From Deuterostichococcus epilithicus (lineage: Eukaryota; Chlorophyta; Trebouxiophyceae; Prasiolales; Stichococcaceae), in contig JAVTLE010000014.1 in the NCBI GenBank assembly GCA_033439295.1, positions 4,092,001-4,156,000 on the forward strand: a stretch of DNA of 64,000 nucleotides, in the 5' to 3' direction. The position numbers and the translations under genes were made by a program. Positions 1 to 10,438 of this stretch are shown one piece after another. The number at the start of each line of letters is the position of its first letter. The stretch's first letter is position 1. The notes beneath the pieces were generated by a model that did no database searches, was not told where the DNA came from, and was given only the letters and a program-made list of their open reading frames with translations.

Positions 1-265
1 ACATCCCAGCGACTGCTGCTGACGGACCAACCGACTGCACAGCGCGACACCTTAACGAGACGGTCGGCGGGGGGCAGCGTCACGCTGCCGCCGCCAGCTA
101 CAGGCCGGCCCCACGCGTCCCGCTCCGCCGGCGCGCCTCTTGCATGCGCGTCAGGGGACGCCCGCCCCGGCGGCCCTGGCGGCGCGCCTACAGGGGGGGA
201 CAGGGGGCTGGCATGAACGAGACGCTCAACCAGAGGACGGACATGTTCGACGAGGGGGGGCACAC

Positions 266-3200
266 TTTGGGGCGGGGCGGCAGGCGCGAGGCGCTCGGCG
301 GCGCCGCGGGGTCCGGCGGCGTGTCCACGATGTCTGTGCGGATGCCCGGCGGCGTGACGCCGGCCGCCAGCATCTCGAGGATGTCGTCGCGGCTGAGCTT
401 TGCGCCGGCGTCGCTGGGCGTGGCGGCGTCTGAGGAGGGGGCAGGGGCGCATGATGCCACAGGGTGTGGTTCGTGTGATGCACGGGGTGCAGGCCTCGTC
501 ACAACGAGCAGAGGCCTCCATGGATCGATGCATTTGAACAGCAGCGAGGAGAGCCACGCTCAAGCAGTGCAGAGGAGGTGGGGTCACACAGCAGTCGCGA
601 TACCGTCGTGTCAGTGTGTACACTCACGACGTTGTCGCTTTCCAGACAGCGTCTTCTCTAAAAGGAAGACACACAACTCCCAGTCGGGCAGCATTCCAGT
701 CGCACGAAAGACACACCTCCGGCAGGCGCCGCAAAGGCAGGGCGGCTGTCATACGCAGACGCTCCATTCATGGCCAAGCCGCCGTGCGCCGCGCCGTTGC
801 CAGCGTCGCTGCCGCTGCCACCGCCGTCCTGTGCATACCCACGCCCTGCGCCGCAATGCATGACAGATCGAAAGTGTGCAGTGCCAAGTCGAACTGAGTA
901 GCCGATGTTGAGCTTGTAGCTCCGAGAGGCCGCCGTGCACCTTATTTTTATGGTACATGCGCAAGCTCACACGTGTGAGTTGACACATCACTGGTGACAG
1001 CCACATCACTTGTGACAGCAAGGACTCGTTTGCAAGGGTTTGGTGATGATAAGGCACCTCTCCATCGTTGTATGTACAAGGCAACGTCAGCAAGGTAGTG
1101 CCTTGCATTAGAATGTTTCGCAGATTCCCCCATCCGTCCAGACTCCATACAGCCAAGGGGCAGCTGCTTCATGGACAGTGCCTGGTGCGAGAGTCCGGGC
1201 GCACCCTTGGAGGGGCTGGGAGACGCAACGCTGTTGCGCTGCGGCGTGCCGTACGTGGATGATGCCGGCGAATCGATCGGCGCTGGCGCCACGGCTGTGG
1301 CACTTAGCCTGCAGGCGGCACACGTCCCGACCACGATGGCTGCTTGCAGGTTTCGGGGGCGGTGGCAGCCCCACAGGGAGGACTGGACAGCTTGCCAGGC
1401 AGCTTGCATGCACCAAAGACTGGCTCGAGCAGGGCAATCCAGACGAGACCAAAGAACCTGGCTGCGGTCTCGCCCGTGCGACTGCGCCCCCGCAGGGTGC
1501 AGCGACAGCACGATGCAAGCAGGAACGGAGAGACACGCAGCACGGAAGCGAGGCAGATGCACTGGAAAACACAGGGCTCCCCGCACTCGTTGATGCGACT
1601 CGACGACGAAGGTGCGCAGCTCGGCGCTGCAACCATGGGGAGGACTTGTCGGAGATCACGATGATGGGGACGCGCACTCGTTGATGGACTCGACGAAGGC
1701 ACGCAGCTCGGCGCGGAGGTCGGACCGCACGTCCGCACGCAGCTCAGCGCGCAGCTTGGCGGCGTCGAGCACCTGCGGCGCTGCTTCCTGCTTCCGCCCC
1801 TCCTGCAGCTCCCTCACCGCCTCCTGCAGCGCCGCCATCGTCGCCTTCATCTCCTCCGTCTGTGCCTGCGCATGGGACAGGGCAGGAGCTTTCTCGAGGG
1901 GCATGCCAACACAACACACGCAGATCAGGAAAGGCGTATTCAGATGGACATGTGGCATTGCAGGAGGGCACAGGCAAGGCTGTGCAGCACGCAGGCGGCA
2001 GGCCGACGCAGTCCAAACACAGCACAAATCGAGCAGCAGTGTGCACGTTCAATCTTTCCTCACGTCTTGTGACACGCCTGATGCACCAAGACATGATGAA
2101 AGCTGTCAGGCCGGACTCCAGGGCGCACCCGGATGGCGTCGGCGAGCGCGCTGGCACTGCCCTGCTCCTGCGCCGACAGGCCGCCATGCTTTGCTGCGGC
2201 GGCGCCGTCCTCAACCGCCGTTTTGTCCTTGCGGGCGGCGGTCCAGCGGGCATAGTACTCGCGTGCGTACGGCAGCAGCAGCCGGTGCAGGCCGTAGCCA
2301 CCCGCGGCCACCACCGTCAGCCCCAGCACCACCTGGTGGGGTTGGGAAAGTTTGCATGTATGAGAAACGGTCGTTTGCATTCTCGCTTTTGGTCGGAGCA
2401 CAAGGCTCAGAGCGTGTACAAGACCGCGTCGGCGGCAGAGGGTGTAGGACGCAGCCGCAAGCTTGCGCCACCATCAGGCAGAGGCTCGACTCGAGGTCGG
2501 CACGCTGTAGGGGGTGGGACCCCCTAAGCGAGGCGGAGTTTGGCCCTGCAGACCGTGACTGCCGGTTGCAGATGCACACCATGCCAAGCAGCATGGTGCC
2601 TCGAGCGCCAGGCCTCTGTCTCGGACTCGTCCGGCGTGGACTCCGACCTCGTGGTTGAGCGACAGCATGTGTGAGGGTTGTTTCAGGTGCGGTTCTCCCT
2701 GGCATGAGCACAATGGCACGCACCGAAGTCCAGCGGGGCCCCGGCTGTGGGCCTGCCACACGCAGTTGCTGTGCTGGCAGCGTCACCATCGCGCCGCCCT
2801 GCTGCCCCTGCTGGGCGTGCGGCTGCTGCTGGTACCTGCCGGCCTGCGGCGGCTGCTGCTGCTGCTGCTGCTGAGCATAAGCCTGCTGCGCCGGCAGGTA
2901 CGCCTGCGATGCATGGAAATGCGTTCTGTCAACATGCAGGTGATAGCAAGTGCGGAGGCTGCTCGCATGGCGGATGGTACAGGCGGGAAGCTTCTGGGGG
3001 CTGGCTCCCGCTTGCTGGCCGGGCGGCTGCAGCTGCTGCGTAATGCATACCCTCAGTTGGTGCTGCACAACGCATTTCCGTTTCCAGCTGCATTCTGGAA
3101 TCACCTGCTGCTGGCCAGGCTGCGACGGCGGCGCAAAGGGGCTGGAGCCGGTGGCAGGCATGGGCGCCGGCGCGGGGGCGGCCGTGGGCGCGGCCGGGGT

Positions 3201-3671
3201 GCGGCGGAAGCCCTCATCGATCTCCGCGGAGGTCAGACCCTTCTTGATGAGGAAGCTGCGCTTGGCCTCGGTGGACGCCGCTGCCACCTGCGCATGCAGG
3301 AGAGCACATACGGGCATGCTCTTCTGTCCTGCAGCTTCTGTCGTTTGCCTGACAAATGCAAGCTGCACTCTCAAACAGATAATTGGGTCAGGAAACGACA
3401 GCGGACCGGATGTGCGTCTGTTGCGCCGGCCTGCAAGGCACCACAGCGAGTCCATGCACCTGCCAGTGTACATGCAAGCACATGGGTGACAGCAACAGAC
3501 GTCCCTTCTGCGCACCTTGGGGTTAGACAGAAATGCAACTGCGTTGGCAACCTGGTCCTCCCGTAGCGGCGGCTCCGCAGCAGGGGCGGCGTCACCCGCC
3601 ATCCGGTTTACCCCGTTGTCCGTCGCTGCCTGCTCCAGCTCCGTGGCTGCCGCCGCCGTATCGCTCGCCAT
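266..3671 (-). CDS. PEX14: Peroxin-14, peroxisomal import docking protein
   Basis: Pex14 is the peroxisomal membrane docking subunit that receives cargo-loaded PEX5/PEX7 for matrix protein import. Exons read on the minus strand: 3516-3671, 3105-3287, 2787-2903, 2129-2332, 1678-1865, then a separate 3' exon 266-429; the first four joins are phase 0. The N-terminal PEX5-binding domain is split over exons 1-2 (REDQVANAVAFLSNPK, then KRSFLIKKGLTSAEIDEGFR). Next come a Q/P-rich linker, a glycine-rich hydrophobic segment (VVLGLTVVAAGGYG, about residues 153-166) and a coiled coil (about 221-280). The 3' exon carries DDILEMLAAGVTPPGIR followed by a PP-rich tail, the usual plant Pex14 C terminus. The join between 1678 and 429 does not close in phase, so at least one exon there is missing from this model, and the final PWE-like end and stop were not found. 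The start is the only ATG before the conserved domain. Family assignment is firm; the 3' structure is not. Confidence 0.88.
430..1677. other. Long PEX14 intronic stretch, missing exon(s)
   Basis: This stretch separates the PEX14 coiled-coil exon from its C-terminal exon. No conserved protein block was recognised on either strand. Phase arithmetic says at least one PEX14 exon should lie here. It also holds the exon-edge copy described at 1581-1626. Confidence 0.4.
1581..1721 (-). repeat. Tandem copy of PEX14 exon 5 donor edge
   Basis: The true exon/intron edge (about 1673-1721 on the plus strand, containing CGCACTCGTTGAT and CGCAGCTCGGCGC) is repeated with small gaps at about 1581-1626, 91 bp further into the intron. 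The copy includes the GTGCG donor, so it is a latent second 5' splice site. Confidence 0.75.
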
Positions 3672-4453
3672 GGCGCAACTTCACACGTCCTGCCTAGTTA
3701 GAGGCTCACTGTCTGCAGCCAGCGGCGACATATCACTGTTGGTCCTGAGACTAGGTCCGCTCGCGGACATGTGATGCGAACTCACAGCGTGCTGCACGTT
3801 TCCAAGCAGCCTCGGAGACATCGCGTAGAGCAGCAGTTGCAAGTCTGCAACATCAAGTCCAGGTGATTGCTTGTGATTTCTTCTGCGATTCTGTGTGTTC
3901 TGTGCACGGCCTGGACCGTGCCGAGGTGCAGTTGTCGTTCACTAGGGCCTGGCATTGACGCACCTGCCGTCACCTGCCTGGCGTGCAACCACAGGAGCGA
4001 GCACAACATCCTCTGCAACGTTCCGTTGTATCTGCTTGAGCGTGCACCAATGGAGGACTACGTTGCTGCCTGCAACTTGCAATGAGCCAATAGGGCAATG
4101 GCCATGTCAGCAGGGACTCGTGAGGTAGGTTTACGCTGTTGCGTCCGCATGCCTGCAGACCAGCTGAAGACTGTTTGAGCACTGTGGAGGCATTAGGGCA
4201 GGCGCCCCTGAACTTCTAGGTAGGCCTGAATCAGCATATGTCTATCTCAAACGATGGAGCGATGTAGCGCAATCACATATGAGTCAGTGCCATCAGCTCG
4301 CCACCCGCAGGCTAGAAACCTCTGTACCAGCGGCGCTCCGGTGTGACCACGCGCCTGCCCCAACATCTGTGCTTGCACCACATCCAGAATACTGCATGCT
4401 GCGACCGTAACCGCAGTGGAGACACCAGACTTCTGCTGTGCGGGTGTTGGCTG
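3672..4453. other. Intergenic, PEX14 5' / U1-C 3'
   Basis: No coding block, RNA gene or repeat was recognised. It should hold the PEX14 promoter and the U1-C 3' UTR. Confidence 0.4.
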
Positions 4454-5686
4454 CTATTGTCGCGGCGGCGGCATGCCTGCAAAGCACACAGAGTTGCAGC
4501 TCAGTGAACGAATAGCGCGCCGTCCTGAGCGTTCACCAGCGGGCAGCAGCTTAAGGTTAATGTAAAGGCATGAAAAGCATGTGCAGGATCGCTGGCAGCT
4601 TCGCTTGATTCGAACAAGGGCCACTTACCTGGGGGCGGCCGAAACTGCTGTGGCGGTGGCATACCCGGCGGCGGCATGCCTGGCCGGAACTGCGGCGGCA
4701 TGCCGTGCTGCGGCGGCATGCCATATCCGGGCGGTGGCATACCCATGCCCGGCGGCGGCCGGTTCTGCGGCGGCATGCCATACTGCGGCATGCCGGGAGG
4801 CGGCATGCCGGGCGGCGGCCTCGCCATGCCTTGCGGTGGCATCCCCAGTCCCGACTGTGTCCATAACCACAATCTCAGCACAAGCAACAATGCCTGAACG
4901 AATGAACGAGGTTGGGTTCAAGTGGACCGATCTCTTCCAGTGCAATGTCCGAACCCTGACTCTTGACAGGAGGACCACCAGTATGGCAAGGCAGGTGACA
5001 GAAAGCAGCAGGCTTCAGAATGACGGTGCGCAAGCCCTGCCACTGCACAATACCTCAATTTAAGGCTTTGGGGCAAGGGCGAACAATAGCGCACCAGAGG
5101 CATGGCTGGCCGCGCATGCTGCACAAACTGCATGATCTTGTCGTCGATCAGGCTCTGCGTCTGCGCCTCCTCAAATTGCATGTAGTAGTTTCGCACATTG
5201 GCCTGCAGCGTTGACTATGCTCATCAGTTGTTCGGACTGCAACATGAGGAGGGGCGCAGCGCAGGAACAGCACCAGCTGTGTTATCGGTTGAAAGGCTGG
5301 AGGCAGACAGGGCAGCGAGCTGCCGATGCAACACTGCACCTTGTGCTTGAAGCCTGAGTTGTGCTGCTTCCTCACCACCGGCTGCGAACACACCAGCAAA
5401 GTTGTGGCACATAATGTGACGGACTAGCGGGTATCACGGGTTGTGCAACTGGATGCAGATTGCAAAGTTCTGCTGTGAACGTGTGGATAGATACAAGCTT
5501 GGAAACGAGGCTGGACTTACGCTGTCATGGGTCAGGTACGTGTCACCTGCGCGCATCAGCATACAACGAGATCAGTGGTGGAGGGAATGCAGCCGCCCAA
5601 ATCAGGGCGCGTAAGCTCAAACAAAAACTGCAGACGCCGTGTGCCGCTACACTGCACTCACAATAATCGCAGTAGTAGCGAGGCAT
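4454..5686 (-). CDS. SNRPC: U1 small nuclear ribonucleoprotein C
   Basis: U1-C is the zinc-finger protein of the U1 snRNP that stabilises pairing of U1 snRNA with the 5' splice site in the nucleus. Six exons, minus strand: 5662-5686, 5521-5546, 5340-5381, 5095-5202, 4629-4854, 4454-4476. The phases close and give 149 residues, close to the usual 150-200. The first three exons spell MPRYYCDYCDTYLTHDS and VVRKQHNSGFKHK, the complete C2H2 finger (two Cys, two His). Exon 4 continues with NYYMQFEEAQTQSLIDDKI, also diagnostic. Exon 5 is the proline/methionine/glycine-rich tail made of GMPPP-like repeats, ending in GMPPPRQ and a TAG stop. All donors are GT and the start is the conserved MPRYYC. Its presence is apt, because donor usage in this window is unusual. 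Confidence 0.95.
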
Positions 5687-7124
5687 GGCGACGAAGCGCC
5701 CGCCAGAAACTAGCTGCGAGCCTCACACCACAGTCTCGTTGTTTCCAGAATTTGCTGCTGGCTCTAGTATCCTTCAGCTGTGGGCAGTGCAGCGCCCACT
5801 GAGCTCAAGAATTCAGCAATGCACAGTGGGCTGGCTCAACCACTCGCGGTGCCGCCACGACCTAAGGCTTTCAGTGCTGGTTGCTGGTGATGCCTACTTT
5901 TCGCAAGGAGCGTCGGGCTGGGCGGCGTGGCCCGGAGTGTGCCAAGTCGGCGACGTCTCAGGTAGTATAAGCTTAGTGCGAGGCCGTCACGAGACTTCGT
6001 CTGGCGACTGCGATGGTGCGAGCGAAGCGATCTGCAATTGCTTGCGCGGGTTTTGAGTCACGCTTGCCTGTCCGCGACCCACGTGCTCAAGTTTGTCCAA
6101 GGGAGCATGGCACCCTGTGACAGCACAACAGGAAGAGTCGCAAGTACTGGAGCAGAACGAACCGCGAAACCACTGGGCCAGTTTGCTGGCGCGGAAGGGT
6201 GGCCGTCGGAAGCAGGTGCCCTCGTGTGACTCTATGCCTCATTCCGCTCCTGTACGCGTTGCGCTGATGCTGCCTGAGTGGCGAAAGGGGTGAGCCAGAA
6301 AGATACAGATACGAACCCAGTATCGTTTGAGAGTGGTTCGGCTATCCGAGCAGCGCTATACTAGTGTCTGCGGATCTCGGCTCCGCCATGCTCAGTCGAT
6401 ACAGTACACTCCGCCGGCTGCCGGCGCTTGTGGGGCAGCCGTCCGGAGTAGACTGAAAGACAGTTATTAATCAGCTCGAATCACAGCATGCGATCGTGAC
6501 ATACCAGTCCGACGGTACTTGTGTTGGCCAGTTGACCGATGCCTAGGGTTGCTGCCGGCGCGGACCTGTCTCGATGCTGAAATCCGCCATAGTCCGGGAG
6601 GGTGTAGTCTGCGGAGAAATTCAAGAGCATGACACAGGAGCGCCAGCGCCGGCTGACGACAGGCCATTTCTTGCCAACTAGTGCACGTACTGTTTCTGGC
6701 GTACTATAGTGTGCAAGACATCTTGGCCAGCGGCGCCAAACGTTAGTGCTGTCGAGCTGCAGCATCACGACAGGAACTGTTGAAGATGAAAAGTGAGAGT
6801 TCACGAGAGTCAGCACCTGGATGTGTCTCAGGGGTCGGGGCGACACATGTAGTCTGGCTGCTGCCAGTGGCGTCTGGCGTGGCCGCTGCGTGACGCCACT
6901 ACTGCTGCTGTCGCCGGCGGCAAGCGCGAATCTCCTTCAACTGACAGCATCAGCAGCGAGTCGCGAACAATGATGATCAAAGCGCCAATGAGCGCAGCTG
7001 ATAACGTCGCATCTCGCGTTCAGGACACTGTGCGACATGACCATGTACAGAGCACGGCAGGTGCCTTGACTACGATCCTTATCGTCTTCTTCGCCACGTT
7101 CAGGGACCTTAAGGACAGCACGCA
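5687..7124. other. Intergenic, divergent U1-C / Rh promoters
   Basis: The two flanking genes start here in opposite directions. No coding block or repeat was recognised. Short ORFs on both strands show no family resemblance and no consistent splice structure. Confidence 0.4.
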
Positions 7125-9913
7125 ATGTCTGACGAGGAGGCGCACCTGGAGTCGCTGCCGCTGATTGGCGCCAAGGCAGACGCATGGAACCTTCGCGGCA
7201 GCTTTTCGGCACCCGTCGGCGCCCTGGCTGCGGCATTGCTGGTGCTGTTCAGCATTTTCGTCGAGTACACCACGAAGCGCGCCAGCGACCAGGCTGTCGT
7301 TCAGCACTACATGTGGTGAGTGCATTAATGGCGCATGCATGCTGAATGCTGCAGCGGAGGCATGGAGGCGGGAGGAGGCCCAGTCAGCAGTCTGCCCTTG
7401 ATGCCCTCGCCCCATGACACCAGCGCTGCGTGCGCAACGCAGGTATATTCATGTGGCGATCATGATCTTCGTGGGCTTCGGATTCCTGATGACATTCCTC
7501 AAGCGGTACTCCAACAGCGCAGTGGCGCTGAACTTCTTCACTTCATGCCTGGTGCGCCGCGCCAGCCTGTGTCTTGCTATTGCATCCAACCTGCCATGCC
7601 GCTGTGCCTCATTTGCCGGCTCCCTCTGGAGGCAGTCTTTCAGGCCTCTCAAATAAGGTGACGCAGGTCGCTTGCCAGGACATGTCACGGCATCCTCCCC
7701 TTTCACGACATCTCACTCCAGAGTGCTGCATGCACCTGATCTCCCCTGCAACCTTCCATGTCAGGTCATGCTAGAGTTTATCGTGGTGGGCGGCGCAATC
7801 CAGCAGATGGCATGGGGCGGCAAGAGTAAGATCGAGCTGGACCTGCCGCTGCTCATCGACGCCTGCTTCGCGGCAGGCGCGGCAATGATCTCATTCGGCG
7901 CCGTGCTAGGCAGGACGACACCCGCGCAGATCACCTGGCTGCTGGTGCTGCAGGTGCGTTTGGTCTTGTGACATTGATGCCTCTGATGGCAGCGACTGCC
8001 GAAACACCAGCGTTCTGTTGCCCACATCACTAAGCGCGCACTGCCAGCGCAGGTGCCCATTTATGCCATCAACGACCACTTGGTCTCTGAGACCTTCGGG
8101 TGAACTCCGCCCTCTCTGCCCAGCCGCCTGATTCTGTTGCTGGCATGCACACGCCATCAGGCGGAGTAGGTGGTGCATTGGGTGCGGTGCTGATGAAATT
8201 ATGCATCGCGGCCGCGGCTGACAATGGCGGTCATGCTGTAGGGCGCTGGACATTGGTGGCTCACTGTCGATCCACGCCTTCGGCGCCTTCTTCGGCTTGG
8301 CAGCCAGCATGGTGCGCAGAAACGGGCTTGCAGATTTGATGCCTTTAGAGCTGTAGTCCCAGCTGTCCTCCACGGACGGTCCCCTTGCAAAAGTCCACAA
8401 TATACTGAAGCAGTCACGGAAAATTGATTGCGCTCGTCAGGTGCTGCCCAAGGCGCCAGCAAATGCCCCCAAGAATGCTGCATCCTGGAACTCGGATATG
8501 ACCGCGATGATCGGCACCATCTTCCTCTGGATCTTCTGGCCGTCATTCAACGCAGGTCTGCTCCGACTCCTAGGGCCCTGCATGCTCAACCCCTTGGATT
8601 GCTCTGATCCGGTCGCCGGTCCCTTTGCGCATGAATATAATTCCCAATTTATGCCCCGTATGCAGGTCTGGCAAGCGAGCCGCTCAACCCGAGTTCAGTG
8701 CAGCAGTTCCACTGCGTTGTCAACACCGTGGTGGCACTGATTGGTGCCTGCATCGCCGCCTTCGTCGCATCCGCGTACTTCGAAAATCAATTCGACATGG
8801 TGCACATCCAGGCAAGTGGGACGTGCGCGGCCACCAACCGTCTCCTTTTAATTGAAAGCGCATTGGAGAAGTGATCGCTGCGGATGCCGGAGAAGTGTGT
8901 TAAAAACACCGCTCCAGATCGAGATCCACCTGTTGTGCAAGATTGGCATTTCGCTTCATGCTGCCGCAGAATGCAACACTGGCAGGCGGTGTGGCGGTGG
9001 GTTCCATGGCCAACCTAGCTGTGGCGCCAGGCGGCGCGCTCGGCCTTGGCATGCTGGCCGGCGTCTGGAGCGTATTTGGCTATGTGTACATCAGTCCGGC
9101 GCTAGAGAAGAAGATCGGCCTGCAGGTGTGGACTGCTTCCTGTCATGGCGGAAAGCAGATGCACACACTGCCGTCTACAAACGCTGCGGCCAGCAGCCTG
9201 CTGTTTCATGGCTGGTGATGGATCTTTCGCTGACTCAGAAACATATGCGTGATGTGCAGGACACATGTGGCGTCCACAATCTGCATGGTGCGCCGCCTCC
9301 ATGCCACATCAGCTGCCTTCGTCCGCCAATCCATCCCAGCTGCCGCTGTGCTGCACATGCTGACGCTGCTTTCTAGTATTTCAAGGCAGAAGGAGTTTCG
9401 ACGGCTGCCTGTGTTGTGTCGTCAAACGGGAGCCAAAGCCCCTTTCTGGTCATGCGGTTGCGCAGGTATGCCTGGGTTGCTCGGCGGCGTGGCGGCCGCG
9501 GTGGCGTCCGTCTGGGCGTACCACCCCAACAAACAACTCTTTGCGCACGGCCACCATCAGTGGGGATACCAGCTCCTCGCCCTGCTCGTCACCCTTGGTG
9601 CGGCATTCGAGCAGCTCCAGACGCTTGCGCATGTTGTTGCCGTGCAGGCAGGGTGGGGTGTCGCTAGCAATGCCCATGCCCTGCAACGGCTGCTGCTTGC
9701 AACTGCTGCGCTGCATGATCACTGGGGTGCGCAATGCTTCTTGGTGTGTTGACGGCATGGTCTCCTCGTGCTGCATCAGTGATGGCGATTGGCGGCGGGC
9801 TACTAGCCGGGCTGATCGTGGCGAAGACCGATCCCTTCAAACAGTCGCTCAATGCGGAGATGATGTATGAGGACGCTCCGTTCTGGGCGGAGAAGGAGGA
9901 GGGCGAGGACTAG
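7125..9913 (+). CDS. Rh-family ammonium/CO2 channel
   Basis: Rh proteins are eleven- to twelve-helix trimeric membrane channels for NH3/NH4+ and, in Chlamydomonas, are linked to CO2. Exons: 7125-7315, 7443-7551, 7765-7953, 8053-8099, 8242-8311, 8441-8555, 8666-8811, 8970-9125, 9260-9287, 9466-9657, 9780-9913. The sum is 1377 nt, in frame, giving 458 residues. Diagnostic blocks are VAIMIFVGFGFLMTFLKRYS, FGAVLGRTTPAQ, SIHAFGAFFGLAAS (first pore histidine), NATLAGGVAVG and TCGVHNLHGMPGLLGG (second pore histidine region). The tail is acidic and probably cytosolic. Start ATG 7125 precedes MSDEEAHLESL, a normal short cytosolic N terminus. The intron after 8811 uses a GC donor (CAG|GCAAGT). The exon 10 donor is the least certain. 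The protein is nearer Rh than AMT because of the FVGFGFLMTF block. Confidence 0.93.
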
Positions 9914-10438
9914 GGTTTCTGCGGTCATGTGTCAGATGTCATGCGAGTCGTCTTGGGGGCTTGCGGCGCAAAATTGGAAGAGAATTTGCGCCACATCCAT
10001 AGTAAGGAAGTGTTGAGACTCGTAAGAATTGCTGTTCGTGCTGTGGTTTTTCTCTATTGAGCAATGCACTGTCCTGATGCTAGTGCGGCGGCGTCTGCTG
10101 CCGCAAGTCTGCATGCACCTATGCAACTCGCAGCCTAGAACGTGCCACGCGGGAACGCACACGCCGGCAGTATTGGCTGTATAAGTTAACTTCAGATCAG
10201 AGTGGTGCTCGCATGCATGTGAACACTGACGCCGGCACTAAGGCGCCTGGCTACTGCAATTACATTGTCTTCTGCCGCAGGTTCAACAACGCTGCAATGC
10301 GCACCACTTCTGCCTACTGTCATCGTCCAGCTGCAGCCATGCGGCCCGCGTGCTCTTGCACAGCATCCCTTCGAGCTCCTACTGTTGATGCTTCTACCTC
10401 TGCATGTTCCGCTGCTGTCTCAATGCCTGCTTGGCGAA
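9914..10438. other. Convergent 3' intergenic stretch
   Basis: This lies between the stop codons of the Rh gene (plus) and the RanBP1-like gene (minus) and should hold both 3' UTRs. Nothing else was recognised. Confidence 0.4.

Noticed and set aside
1612-2658. 348-codon plus-strand ORF
   Set aside because: Antisense shadow of PEX14 exons 4-5 and GC-rich codon bias; no family resemblance.
2211-3671. 486-codon minus-strand ORF as a single exon
   Set aside because: Only parts match PEX14; the conserved blocks are separated by intron-like sequence with GT/AG edges, so the ORF reads through introns.
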